The position numbers and the translations under genes were made by a program. Below are positions 32,068 to 41,010 of a DNA stretch of 64,000 nt, piece by piece; the first letter of the stretch is position 1; every line of letters begins with the position of its first letter. This DNA is from Rugamonas rivuli (GTDB lineage: Bacteria; Pseudomonadota; Gammaproteobacteria; Burkholderiales; Burkholderiaceae_D). The DNA is taken from NCBI RefSeq assembly GCF_009380165.1, contig NZ_WHUF01000012.1, positions 1-64,000 on the forward strand, in the 5' to 3' direction. The notes under the pieces were generated by a model that did no database searches, was not told where the DNA came from, and was given only the letters and a program-made list of their open reading frames with translations.

Positions 32068-33981
32068 ATGCGCGTACTTGCAGTGGCAGTGCTTTCCACC
32101 CTGATGGTCTCCGCCGCAACGGCGCAAACGTCCACCCCGGCCATGGCGCCGGACATCCCCGCCAAGTTCGACACCGCCGTCCCCAACGCCGACTACGTCA
32201 AGCGCGACGTCATGATACCGATGCGCGACGGCGTCAAGCTGCACACCGTGATCGTCATCCCCAAGGGCGCGGCGCATGCGCCCATGGTGCTCAGCCGCAC
32301 GCCGTACAACGCCAGCGGCCGCGCCCAGCGCAACGTCAGCCCCAGCGTGCTGGCCACGGTGGGCCAGGGCGATGAAGTGATGATGGAAAACGGCTACATC
32401 CGCGTGTTCCAGGATGTGCGCGGCAAATACGGCTCCGAGGGCGACTACGTGATGACCCGCCCGGTCAAGGGCCCGCTCAACGACACCCGCACCGACCACA
32501 CCACCGACGCCTGGGACACCATCGAGTGGCTGGTCAAGAACGTCCCCGAAAGCAACGGCAAGGTCGGCATGATAGGCTCGTCCTACGAAGGCTTCACCGT
32601 GCTGATGGCGCTGGTCGACCCGCATCCGGCGCTCAAGGTCGCGGTGCCGATGAGCCCGATGGTCGACGGCTGGCGCGGCGACGACTGGTTCCACAACGGC
32701 GCCTTCCGCCTGCCCAACCTGTCCTACATCGCCGGCCAGACCGCCGCCAAGGGCAGCGGCAAGACCCTGGCCACCGGCGTCTACGACGATTACGAAGGCG
32801 TGCTGCGCGCCGGCTCCACCGCCGACTACTCCAAACAGTTCGGCCTGGACCAGCTCAACTTCACGCGCAAGCTGTTCGAGCACCCGGCCTACGACAGCTA
32901 CTGGCAGCACCAGGCGCTGGACAAGATCCTGGGCAAGCGCCAGATGAAGGTGCCGACCATGACCGTGGTCGGCTACTGGGACCAGGAAGACATCTACGGC
33001 GCCCACGCCTTCTACTCGGCCGTCGAGCCGCAGGACACGGCCAATAACAAGAACTTCCTGGTGGTGGGACCGTGGCGCCACAGCGGCGTCAATTACGAAG
33101 GCTCCAGCCTGGGCGTGCTCAAGTTCACCGGCGACACCGCGCTGGAATTCCGCCGCGACGTCATGCAGCCCTTCCTCGACCAGTACCTGAAGGACGGCGC
33201 ACCGGTGGCCGACACGCCGCCTGTGCTGTTCTACCAGACCGGCGTGAACCGCTGGCAGCGTTTGCCGCGCTGGCCGCTGGCCTGCGAGCAGGGCTGCCCG
33301 GCGCCGCTGAAGCCGGTCTACCTGAAGCCCGGCTTCAAACTGGACTTCGACGCGCCGAAGGACGGCGCCGCCTACGACGAATACGTGTCCGACCCGGCCA
33401 AGCCCGTGCCTTTCGTGCCGCGCCCGGTGCATATGAACGACGCCAATGTGTGGCGGCCATGGCTGGTCAGCGACCAGCGCGGCGTATCCGACCGCACCGA
33501 TGTGCTCAGCTACGTCAGCGAGCCGCTGAAGACGCGTTTGCAGATCGCCGGCGCGGCCATGGTCAACCTGTACGCATCGACCACCGGCAGCGATGCCGAC
33601 TGGGTGGTCAAGCTGATCGACGTTTATCCGGACGAGGTGCCGTCGCAGCCGGAGCTGGGCGGCTATCAGCTGGGCATCGCGATGGATATCTTCCGCGGCC
33701 GCTACCGCAACAGCCTGGAGCATCCGTCGGCCATCGTGCCAAACGCGGTGGAGAAGTACCGCTTCGCGCTGCCGAACGCCAACCACGTGTTCCTGCCGGG
33801 CCACCGGGTGATGGTGCAGATCCAGTCCAGCTGGTTCCCGCTGTACGACCGCAATCCGCAGACCTATGTGCAGAACATTTTCTACGCCAAGCCGGCCGAC
33901 TATCAGAAGGCCACGCTGCGCGTCTACCACGCGGGCGCGCAAAGCAGCGCGCTGGAACTGCCGGTGGTGGAGAACAAGTAG
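32068..33981 (+). CDS. Exported CocE/NonD (alpha-amino acid ester hydrolase-type) serine hydrolase
   Basis: 637 residues, signal peptide 1-19 (VLSTLMVSAATAQ). An alpha/beta-hydrolase domain opens with VMIPMRDGVKLHTVIVIPKG, then QDVRGKYGSEGDY, the nucleophile motif GMIGSSYEGF (Ser172), a cap, and VVGPWRHSG with the catalytic His. A C-terminal jelly-roll (X-Pro dipeptidase C domain) begins near LSYVSEPLKTRLQIAGAA and contains a GHRVMVQIQSSWFP end. Size and motifs match alpha-amino acid ester hydrolases/glutaryl-7-ACA acylases. Periplasmic; natural substrate unknown. Confidence 0.9.
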   Translation: MRVLAVAVLSTLMVSAATAQTSTPAMAPDIPAKFDTAVPNADYVKRDVMIPMRDGVKLHTVIVIPKGAAHAPMVLSRTPYNASGRAQRNVSPSVLATVGQGDEVMMENGYIRVFQDVRGKYGSEGDYVMTRPVKGPLNDTRTDHTTDAWDTIEWLVKNVPESNGKVGMIGSSYEGFTVLMALVDPHPALKVAVPMSPMVDGWRGDDWFHNGAFRLPNLSYIAGQTAAKGSGKTLATGVYDDYEGVLRAGSTADYSKQFGLDQLNFTRKLFEHPAYDSYWQHQALDKILGKRQMKVPTMTVVGYWDQEDIYGAHAFYSAVEPQDTANNKNFLVVGPWRHSGVNYEGSSLGVLKFTGDTALEFRRDVMQPFLDQYLKDGAPVADTPPVLFYQTGVNRWQRLPRWPLACEQGCPAPLKPVYLKPGFKLDFDAPKDGAAYDEYVSDPAKPVPFVPRPVHMNDANVWRPWLVSDQRGVSDRTDVLSYVSEPLKTRLQIAGAAMVNLYASTTGSDADWVVKLIDVYPDEVPSQPELGGYQLGIAMDIFRGRYRNSLEHPSAIVPNAVEKYRFALPNANHVFLPGHRVMVQIQSSWFPLYDRNPQTYVQNIFYAKPADYQKATLRVYHAGAQSSALELPVVENK

Positions 33982-33988
33982 GCGCGGC

Positions 33989-34789
33989 TTAGCGCGGACG
34001 CACGCTGTCGGTCAGCACGTCCGCGCGGAAGTAGCGGCGGTAGCCTTCCATCACCTGGTTGGACTTGCCGATTTTTTCCAGCATGTCGACCAGCACCCGC
34101 TGGTCTTCCGGCTTGAGCGCGCGCGACACGTAGGCGCCGCTCTCGTGCCACGGCAGCTCGGGGATGGCTTCCATGCGCAGCTTGTCCTGCATGCCCTTGA
34201 CGCGCTGGTCGCGCTGGATCGCGCCGGCCATCAGCGTCGGCCCCATGATGGTCAGGTCGGCCGAGCCGGCGTGCAGCAGCCGTGCCACCGCCACCACATC
34301 GACTTCGACGAACAATCGGCCTTGCTTGCCCAACTCGTTGATCAGCGCCGTGTAGTGATCGCCGTAGTCGAAGCCGCGCACCACGGCCACGCGCAGTTCG
34401 CGCCGTTCCAGCAGGGCCTTGGCGTCGGCGATCGGCGCGCGCTGGCCGGCCACGGAAATGAGCATGGCGCGATGGCCTATCATCGGCACGAAGGTGCCCA
34501 GCAGGTCGCGCGCCGGCGTGCGCGAGGCCGGCACCAGGATGTCCGCCTTGCCGTCCTTGTACATCGCCACCTGGCGCGCGCGCGGCACCAGGTTGAAGAC
34601 GAAGTTGCAGCCGTTGCGGGCGCCCATGTTGCGCAGCAGGTCGGGATAGATGCCGCCGATATGCGCGCCTTCCACCTGCACGCTGGCGCCGCTGGCCGAT
34701 ACCGGCACGGCGATGTCGCGCGAACAGTCGGCGGCGGCGGCTTGCGCCGCGCACAGCGCCATCGACAGGGCGATGCCGCGCACTCTCAT
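33989..34789 (-). CDS. Periplasmic solute-binding protein (SBP type 3-like)
   Basis: 266 residues from ATG 34789, which overlaps the MFS stop by four bases. Signal peptide ALSMALCAAQAAA. Follows the amino-acid-type binding protein pattern: VEGAHIGGIYPDLLRNM, DILVPASRTPARDL, LRVAVVRGFDYGD, ADLTIMGPTLMAGAI, and a late ALKPEDQRVLVDMLEKIG. No ABC permease is nearby, so it may be an orphan receptor or sensor component. The coupling with an MFS transporter is unusual. Confidence 0.8.
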   Translation of the reverse strand: MRVRGIALSMALCAAQAAAADCSRDIAVPVSASGASVQVEGAHIGGIYPDLLRNMGARNGCNFVFNLVPRARQVAMYKDGKADILVPASRTPARDLLGTFVPMIGHRAMLISVAGQRAPIADAKALLERRELRVAVVRGFDYGDHYTALINELGKQGRLFVEVDVVAVARLLHAGSADLTIMGPTLMAGAIQRDQRVKGMQDKLRMEAIPELPWHESGAYVSRALKPEDQRVLVDMLEKIGKSNQVMEGYRRYFRADVLTDSVRPR

Positions 34790-36054
34790 GGCTTGGCCGC
34801 CTGCATGTGGTGGCGGCTGAAGTAGCGCTGCGCCACCAGGATGGCCATCGTCTGCATCACCGCGCACAGGTAGAAGGTGCTGCCGATGCGCCAGTCGTTG
34901 GCCGGCAGGTGGCTGACTTCGCCGAGGATGGCGGTGCCCAGCAGCGGCATGAAGATCACCCCCAGGCTGCTGATCGACTGCAAAGACCCCATCAACTCGC
35001 CCTGTTCGTTGGGCGGCGTGGATTTGGAGACGATGGCCTGCAGCGCCGGACCGATGGCGAACGACAGCACGTTGCAGATGATGAGCACATACATCATCCA
35101 GCCTTGCGTGGCCAGGCCGTACAGCAGATAGACGATGCCGCCGGAGCACATCCCCATCATCGACAGCCGCACTTCGCCGAAGCGCTTGATCAGGATGCCC
35201 AGCAGGCCGGCCTGCACCACGGCCGCCATCAGACCGACGCAGAACATGGCCGCGCCGTTCTGGCCCGGCGTCCAGTTGAAGCGGAAGTGGGTGTACAGCA
35301 CCCAGGTCGTCTGCAGCATCATCTGCGCGCACGTCACCAGCGCGAAGGTGATGATCAGGCCGCGGATGTCGCGCCGGCCGGCCAGCTTGAACAGCGCCGA
35401 CAGCGGATTGATCTTGGCCAGGCTGAAGGGCGAGCGGCGCGCCGCGGGCAGCGATTCCGGCACGACGAAATAGCCGTAGACGAAATTGGCCGCCGACAGC
35501 GCGCCGGCCACGTAGAACGGCAGGTGCAGGTCGACGCTGCCCAGCAGGCCGCCCAGCATCGGGCCGCAGATGAAGCCCAGGCCGAACGCGGCGCCGACCT
35601 TGCCGAAGCTCTTGGCGCGGTTTTCCGGCGTCGAGATGTCGGACGCGTAGGCCGAGGCCACCGACATGCTGGCCGACGACATGCCGCCCACCACGCGGCC
35701 GATGAACAGGCAGGCCAGGTTGGGCGCCCAGGCGGTGGTCAGGAAGTTGATGCACATGCCGGCCATCGAATACAGCAGCACCGGGCGGCGGCCGATGCGG
35801 TCGCTGATCGCGCCCAGCATGGGCATGAAGATGAACTGCATCAGGCCGAACACCGCGCTCATGATGCCGAACCAGTGGGCCTGGTTCTCGCGCGTGCCGG
35901 TGAACTCGCCCACCAGCATCGGCAGCACCGGCACGATCAGGCCGATGCCCAGCATGTCGATGAAGACGCAGATCAGGACGAAGTTCAGGTTGCCAGGCGC
36001 GCTGGCGGACGATGCGGCGGGGGCGGCGGATGCTGCGGTATCGGGCGTGGTCAT
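34786..36054 (-). CDS. MFS transporter (TetA/TCR-like branch)
   Basis: 422 residues, twelve predicted helices. N-terminal Ala/Ser-rich tail, then FVLICVFIDMLGIGLIVPVLPML, MLGAISDRIGRRPVLL (the MFS motif A), RVVGGMSSASMSVASAYASD and GLGFICGPMLGGLLG (motif C of antiporters). These are features of drug:H+ antiporters related to TetA. Its stop overlaps the next gene's start. Substrate cannot be assigned. Confidence 0.88.
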   Translation of the reverse strand: MTTPDTAASAAPAASSASAPGNLNFVLICVFIDMLGIGLIVPVLPMLVGEFTGTRENQAHWFGIMSAVFGLMQFIFMPMLGAISDRIGRRPVLLYSMAGMCINFLTTAWAPNLACLFIGRVVGGMSSASMSVASAYASDISTPENRAKSFGKVGAAFGLGFICGPMLGGLLGSVDLHLPFYVAGALSAANFVYGYFVVPESLPAARRSPFSLAKINPLSALFKLAGRRDIRGLIITFALVTCAQMMLQTTWVLYTHFRFNWTPGQNGAAMFCVGLMAAVVQAGLLGILIKRFGEVRLSMMGMCSGGIVYLLYGLATQGWMMYVLIICNVLSFAIGPALQAIVSKSTPPNEQGELMGSLQSISSLGVIFMPLLGTAILGEVSHLPANDWRIGSTFYLCAVMQTMAILVAQRYFSRHHMQAAKP

Positions 36055-36073
36055 GAGAGCGTAGGGAAGAGGG

Positions 36074-36733
36074 TCAGGGCGTGGCCGGACTGGCGGCCCA
36101 TTCGGCGATAAAGCGGTCGCGGAAGGCGGTCAGTTCATTGAGGCGGGTTTGCGCCAGCTGGCGCCCGGCCGTGGTTTGCATCTTGCCGGGCAGGGTGGCC
36201 AGTTTGGTGTCGATATGGTCGATCGCGTAGGCTTTTTCATCGAGCTCGCGGTGCAGCGCCATCGGATCGTCGGCATGCGCCAGCCCGGTGCCCATGCGGC
36301 CGGCCGTGTAGAACAGCCGCGCCAGTCCGACCGCGCCCAATGCGTCGAGGCGGTCGGCATCCTGGACGATCTTGGCTTCGATGGTCTCGGGGCGGATGGC
36401 GGCGGAAAAGCTGTGGCTTTCGATCGCGTGGGCGACGGCGGCCAGTTTGTTGGGCGGGAAATCGAGTTCGGCCAGCTGGCGGCTGGCCAGCAGCGCCGCC
36501 TTGCGCGAGGCCAGGTGGCGCTCGGGATCGTTCTTGGGCAGGTTGACCAGGTCATGCAGGTAGCAGCCGGCCAGCACGACCAGGGCGTCGGCCTCGGGAT
36601 AGTCGTCCAGCAGCAGGGCGGCGTTGCGCCAGACCCGGTGCAGGTGGTTGGTGTCGTGGGCGCCGTCGGTGCCGGCGGCGGCGCTGGCCAGGCCGACCAG
36701 GCGCGGGTGCCAGCTGTTGAGCAAGCTATTCAT
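36074..36733 (-). CDS. HD-domain phosphohydrolase
   Basis: 219 residues of the YedJ-like HD family: GAHDTNHLHRVWRNA (first His), GCYLHDLVNLPKNDPERH (the HD pair), HAIESHSFS (His), and VQDADRLDALGAVGLAR (late Asp). All metal ligands for a phosphohydrolase are present. Substrate likely a nucleotide or phosphate ester; unknown. Probably cotranscribed with the MFS gene (19 bases between). Confidence 0.88.
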   Translation of the reverse strand: MNSLLNSWHPRLVGLASAAAGTDGAHDTNHLHRVWRNAALLLDDYPEADALVVLAGCYLHDLVNLPKNDPERHLASRKAALLASRQLAELDFPPNKLAAVAHAIESHSFSAAIRPETIEAKIVQDADRLDALGAVGLARLFYTAGRMGTGLAHADDPMALHRELDEKAYAIDHIDTKLATLPGKMQTTAGRQLAQTRLNELTAFRDRFIAEWAASPATP

Positions 36734-36893
36734 CGGTCTCCCGTGATGTTTGGACGTTCTGTTTTTTGGAAGATCATACAGCCTGATTCAGCCCTTGTGC
36801 AGTGGAACTTTATGGGGATAAAAAATTGTTTGCTTGCCAAGTACGATGAGATTGTGCAAAATGCAACCATATTTGATAAGAACAGGTAATCCG

Positions 36894-37199
36894 ATGCGTA
36901 ACTTCCTGGCGTGTGCACCGATGTTGTGGGCCCTGGCCTGCGCGCCCGCGCTGGCGCTGGACGACACGCCGACCGTCGCGCCGCACTTCCAGATCAAGGG
37001 GGAGGACAACCGCCAGCCCGGCCGCCCGGCCGCCGCCAGCACCTCCGCCACATCCGCGCCGCCCGCCAGGCGGCTGCTGCCGGAGATGGACGCCGCCCGC
37101 CAGGCGCTGACGCCGCGCAGCGTGCTGACCACCGTGCTGCGGCCGCTGCCCGCGCAGGCCGGCCTGATGATCGAAAAACCAAGATGGAAATTGCGGTAA
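36894..37199 (+). CDS. Small exported protein of unknown function
   Basis: 101 residues from ATG 36894. Signal peptide MRNFLACAPMLWALACAPALA, cut near ALA-LDD. The mature part is Pro/Ala-rich and basic (PTVAPHFQIKGEDNRQPGRP, ARRLLPEMDAARQALTPRSV) and ends KPRWKLR. No family recognised. It is upstream of cheW but separated by 94 AT-rich bases with its own promoter-like character. Confidence 0.6.
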   Translation: MRNFLACAPMLWALACAPALALDDTPTVAPHFQIKGEDNRQPGRPAAASTSATSAPPARRLLPEMDAARQALTPRSVLTTVLRPLPAQAGLMIEKPRWKLR

Positions 37200-37293
37200 G
37201 TCTATTTATTGCTCTAGTGCATTTATTTGGTGCGTGATTACTTGACTTGAGGTAACATTGCGCCCAGTCACTTTAGCAATGAAGGAAAACCCC

Positions 37294-37788
37294 ATGTCTG
37301 GTAATGTAAGCGAACTGCACGCAACGACCCCCGCCGGCGAGTATTTGGCCTTCACACTGGGCCAGGAAGAGTACGGCATTGATATCCAAAAAGTAGCCGA
37401 GATCCGCAGCTACGAAACCCCCACCCGCATCGCCAACGCGCCGGACTTCGTCAAGGGCGTGGTCAATCTGCGCGGCATCATCGTGCCGATCGTCGACATG
37501 CGCATCAAGTTCAGCCTGGGCACGCCGTCGTACGACCAGTTCACCGTGGTCATCATCCTCAACATCGGCCACCGCGTGGTCGGCATGGTGGTGGACCGCG
37601 TCTCCGACGTGACCACGCTCACGCCCGAGCAGGTCAAGCCGGCGCCGGAAATCGGTTCGGTGGTGAACACCGACCACATCGTCGGCCTGGGCACGCTGGA
37701 CGAGCGCATGCTGATCCTGATCGATATCGACAAGCTGATGTCCAGCGCCGATATGGGCCTGATCGAAAACACCGCGCTGGCGGCCTGA
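37294..37788 (+). CDS. cheW: Chemotaxis coupling protein CheW
   Basis: 164 residues from ATG 37294, with AAGGA at 37282; an ATG at 37279 is in frame but lies within that site. CheW fold: EYLAFTLGQEEYGIDIQKVAEIR, APDFVKGVVNLRGIIVPIVD, VVGMVVDRVSDVTTLTPEQV, and DERMLILIDIDKLM. It links receptors to the CheA kinase. The MCP gene follows 74 bases on, so the two are likely cotranscribed, away from a main chemotaxis operon. Confidence 0.94.
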   Translation: MSGNVSELHATTPAGEYLAFTLGQEEYGIDIQKVAEIRSYETPTRIANAPDFVKGVVNLRGIIVPIVDMRIKFSLGTPSYDQFTVVIILNIGHRVVGMVVDRVSDVTTLTPEQVKPAPEIGSVVNTDHIVGLGTLDERMLILIDIDKLMSSADMGLIENTALAA

Positions 37789-37862
37789 CGCACACACCAT
37801 CACGCCGGGCATGACCCGATGCTGATTCCGTAGTATGACTTTGATCTTTTAAGGGCAAGAGT

Positions 37863-39500
37863 ATGACTATGTTGGCCAATATCAGTATCGGCAAGCGCCT
37901 GGCCTTGGGCTTCACCATCATCCTGGCGTTCGCCATGCTGATCACCGGCATCAGCGTGTGGCGGCTGCAAGGCGTGGCCTCGGCCACGCGCGACATGATG
38001 CAGGTGCCGCTGGCCAAGGAGCGCATGATTTCCGATTGGTCCAGCAAGATTGATAGCGCTATCCGCCGCACCACCGCCATCGCCCGCAGCAGCGACCAGT
38101 CGCTGGTGGCCTTCTTTGCGGAAGAAGCGAAAGCCTCGTCGGCCATCTCGGCCGAATATCAAAAGAAAGTGGAAGCCCTGATCGTCGACGCCGACGAGCA
38201 GGAACTGTTCGGCCGCATCGGCGAGCAGCGCAAGATCTATCTGTCCTCGCGCGACCAGGTGGCCAAGCTGAAGGCCGCCGGCGAGATGGATGAAGCCGAG
38301 AAGGTGTTCACCAATGTGTTCCGTCCAGGCTCCACCAGCTACCAGGCGCTGATGCAGGAGCTGCTGAAGATGCAGCGCGCGAAGATCGACGCCACCGCGG
38401 TTCACATCGATGAAGTGGCGGCCAGCAGCCGCAACCTGCTGTACGTGCTGGCCTTGCTGGTGCTGGCGTTCGGCGCCGTCAGTTCGTGGCTGCTGACCAC
38501 CGGTATCACCGGTCCGCTGCAAGAGGCGGTGACGGCTGCGCGCCGCGTCGCCGGCGGCGACCTGACCGGCCATATCGACGACAGCGCCCGCGATGAAACG
38601 GGCCAGCTGCTGTCGGCGCTGAAGGAGATGAACGCCAGCCTGCTGGGCATCGTCACCGAAGTGCGCAGCGGCACCGACCATATCACCACCTCGTCCAGCG
38701 AGATCGCGGCGGGCAACCAGGATCTGTCGCGCCGCACCGAGCAGCAGGCCGGCGCGCTGGAAGAAACCGCGTCGTCGATGGAGGAGCTGACATCGACCGT
38801 GAAGCACAACGCCGACAACGCGCGCCAGGCCAACCAGCTGGCGGCATCGGCCGCGCAGGTGGCGGTGAAGGGCGGGCAGGTGGTGTCGCAGGTGGTCGAT
38901 ACGATGGATTCGATCAACCAGTCGTCGCGCAAGATCGTCGACATCATTGCCGTCATCGACGGCATCGCGTTCCAGACCAATATCCTGGCCTTGAATGCGG
39001 CGGTGGAAGCGGCGCGTGCCGGTGAGCAGGGTCGCGGCTTCGCGGTCGTGGCGTCGGAAGTGCGCAACCTGGCGCAGCGCTCGGCGTCGGCGGCCAAGGA
39101 AATCAAGACGCTGATCGGCGATTCGGTCGAGAAGGTCAACCAGGGCAGCAAGCTGGTGGCCGACGCCGGGTTGACGATGGATGAAATTGTCAGCAGCGTG
39201 CATCGCGTCAGCGACATCATCACCGAGATCACGGCGGCCAGCACCGAGCAGAGTGCTGGCATCAACGAGGTGTATCAAGCCATCGGCGCCATGGACGGCG
39301 TGACGCAGCAGAATGCTGCGCTGGTCGAAGAAGCCGCAGCTGCAGCCGAATCGATGCAGCAGCAGGCTGCGGCGCTGGCGCAGGCGGTCAGTGTGTTCAA
39401 GGTGGATGGTTCGGCGTCGACGTCTTTGTCGCGCTCGCGCGCCAAGGCGCCACGCGCTGCTTCGGTATCGCCAGCGCTGCGCCTGACCAGCCGCGCCTGA
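37863..39500 (+). CDS. Methyl-accepting chemotaxis protein
   Basis: 545 residues: first membrane helix (ALGFTIILAFAMLITGI), a periplasmic four-helix-bundle ligand domain (about 35-185), second helix (LLYVLALLVLAFGAVSSWLL), HAMP (about 210-265), and a long signalling coiled coil. The hairpin tip VIDGIAFQTNILALNAAVEA lies at about 360-380, with the conserved GEQGRGFAVVASEVRNLAQR after it. No C-terminal CheR/CheB pentapeptide; the tail is Ser/Ala/Arg-rich. Works with CheW upstream. Ligand unknown. Confidence 0.93.
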   Translation: MTMLANISIGKRLALGFTIILAFAMLITGISVWRLQGVASATRDMMQVPLAKERMISDWSSKIDSAIRRTTAIARSSDQSLVAFFAEEAKASSAISAEYQKKVEALIVDADEQELFGRIGEQRKIYLSSRDQVAKLKAAGEMDEAEKVFTNVFRPGSTSYQALMQELLKMQRAKIDATAVHIDEVAASSRNLLYVLALLVLAFGAVSSWLLTTGITGPLQEAVTAARRVAGGDLTGHIDDSARDETGQLLSALKEMNASLLGIVTEVRSGTDHITTSSSEIAAGNQDLSRRTEQQAGALEETASSMEELTSTVKHNADNARQANQLAASAAQVAVKGGQVVSQVVDTMDSINQSSRKIVDIIAVIDGIAFQTNILALNAAVEAARAGEQGRGFAVVASEVRNLAQRSASAAKEIKTLIGDSVEKVNQGSKLVADAGLTMDEIVSSVHRVSDIITEITAASTEQSAGINEVYQAIGAMDGVTQQNAALVEEAAAAAESMQQQAAALAQAVSVFKVDGSASTSLSRSRAKAPRAASVSPALRLTSRA

Positions 39501-39527
39501 GCTCGGGCAGCCGCCTTTGTTACTGAG

Positions 39528-40133
39528 CTAAAAGGCGACGTCTTCCAGCCGGTAGCGGAATTTTCTCCGCTCCGGTAACTCCCAACCGGGCGCGCGGTCA
39601 GTGTTGCGCGGTGGTGCGCTAGCTGGTGGCGGTGTCTGCGGCGTTGGTAACGCCTGCGCTGATGCCGCGGGCAACGGCGGGATTGCGGCAGGCGCTGGCA
39701 CAGGCGTTTTCGAGGCGGCGATCAGCTCGTCGCGCAGTCGGCACGCTAGTTTGAAGGTCTTGTCGCCCGGGCGGCGAATGAATAAATCCTGCCATGCATT
39801 GCGCGTTGAGCGCGCGAACGATTGCGCGAACTGGTTCGGCGAAACGGCGCGGCCATTGTGGATGATTTGGTCACCTTCAACTCGTGCGTAGTTGTTTTCG
39901 CCGTAGCTCCACGACTTCAGGATGGTGCCTTCGGGTAGGAACAGCGTTTTCCATTGGTAGCCGTGCAGGCCCTCGGGATCTGCGCCAGGCGCCAATCTGG
40001 TGGGGTCTAGCCAGCATTTGAGCGCTTGCGTCATGGCTTCCGAAATGTCTTGCGAGCCGCCACGGCGGCGCAGCTTTTCTATCAGCTGGAGCAGGGTATC
40101 GGTAGGCAGCTGCACGGTCATTGTGGTATTCAT
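39528..40133 (-). CDS. Putative RAMA-like domain protein with ribbon-helix-helix-like N-terminus
   Basis: 201 residues from ATG 40133. The first 40 (TVQLPTDTLLQLIEKLRR...DISEAMTQALKCWL) look like a ribbon-helix-helix fold. Residues about 55-130 resemble the RAMA pattern found with restriction and DNA-modification enzymes: PEGTILKSWSYGENNYARV, then GRAVSPNQFAQSF and NAWQDLFIRR. A Pro/Ala-rich linker and a short basic end (RRKFRYRLEDVAF) follow. RAMA assignment is by eye, not by search. Possibly a DNA- or modified-DNA-binding protein. Confidence 0.6.
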   Translation of the reverse strand: MNTTMTVQLPTDTLLQLIEKLRRRGGSQDISEAMTQALKCWLDPTRLAPGADPEGLHGYQWKTLFLPEGTILKSWSYGENNYARVEGDQIIHNGRAVSPNQFAQSFARSTRNAWQDLFIRRPGDKTFKLACRLRDELIAASKTPVPAPAAIPPLPAASAQALPTPQTPPPASAPPRNTDRAPGWELPERRKFRYRLEDVAF

Positions 40134-40311
40134 CCTGTTTTCTCCCCTATTTTCTTCTGCTTTCCCCAAGTTAGACCGGGAGTCGCGGAGATAGTTCAAT
40201 CCTTGAAAAAATAGAGGAAAGCAGGGGCGAAAATCGGGCTTTTGCCACAGGGCGTGGGGCGGTGCACCCCATGTAGATACTCTCCTGGTTAGACGAGCGC
40301 TTAGGCGCTGA

Positions 40312-41010
40312 TTATTCGTCCCCGCGCACCATCAGCGCGCGGTCAATCGCCTGCTTCGACAAGCGATCCGCGTCACCATTGCGGTGGCGCGGCACCCAGC
40401 GCAGGCTGACCGCGCCCAACGGCGCCATCAACGCCAGCACGCGCTGCCGATGTTCCTCCAGGCCTTTTGCACCACGGCCGGCCGCTACGGCCTGTTCGCT
40501 CAAATTCACATCGTTGATCACGACCTGGCTGTCGCCATGCACCACCAGCCCTGTGGCGCCCAGCTGCCCGGCCGCCTCCAGCAAAGCCGTCAACGCCAGA
40601 TACTCCGCCTCGCCGCTGTTGCCATAACCGGCGCGGCGGCTGATCTCCACCCGCTCGCCGTCCGGCCCGCACAGCAGCGCACCGATGCCTATCTGCCCCG
40701 GATTCGGATGCGCAGAACCATCGAACCAGCCGCGCCAACCATCGGCGGCAGGCCGCATGCGCGCCGTCCGCTGTTCCAGCAAGCGCGCCTTCTCAGCGAT
40801 CCTTGCCGAACGCCGTTCCTCGTCGCGCAGACGCAGCGCATCACGCTCGGCCAGCAGCTGCGGCAAGCCCTGCGCACCGGCCACCTGCACCAGCACCTGA
40901 TGCAGCGCGGCCGCCTCGCTCACATTCGAACGGGCGGCCAGACGACGAGCGGCCACGCGCTCGCCCTTGAAGGCGGCCGTGGCCAATACTTCGAATTCAA
41001 TGTCGTTCAT
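40312..41010 (-). CDS. RNase HI-fold protein with helical N-terminal extension
   Basis: 232 residues. Residues 1-90 are a helical, basic/acidic region not found in RNase HI itself. The C-terminal half has the D-E-D-D set in GWFDGSAHPNPGQIG, GNSGEAEYLALTALLE, LVVHGDSQVV and RHRNGDADRLSKQA, so catalytic activity on RNA:DNA hybrids is plausible. It lacks the standard rnhA basic protrusion by eye. Start codon shares a base with the stop of the YXWGXW gene, so the two are translationally coupled. Confidence 0.82.
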   Translation of the reverse strand: MNDIEFEVLATAAFKGERVAARRLAARSNVSEAAALHQVLVQVAGAQGLPQLLAERDALRLRDEERRSARIAEKARLLEQRTARMRPAADGWRGWFDGSAHPNPGQIGIGALLCGPDGERVEISRRAGYGNSGEAEYLALTALLEAAGQLGATGLVVHGDSQVVINDVNLSEQAVAAGRGAKGLEEHRQRVLALMAPLGAVSLRWVPRHRNGDADRLSKQAIDRALMVRGDE

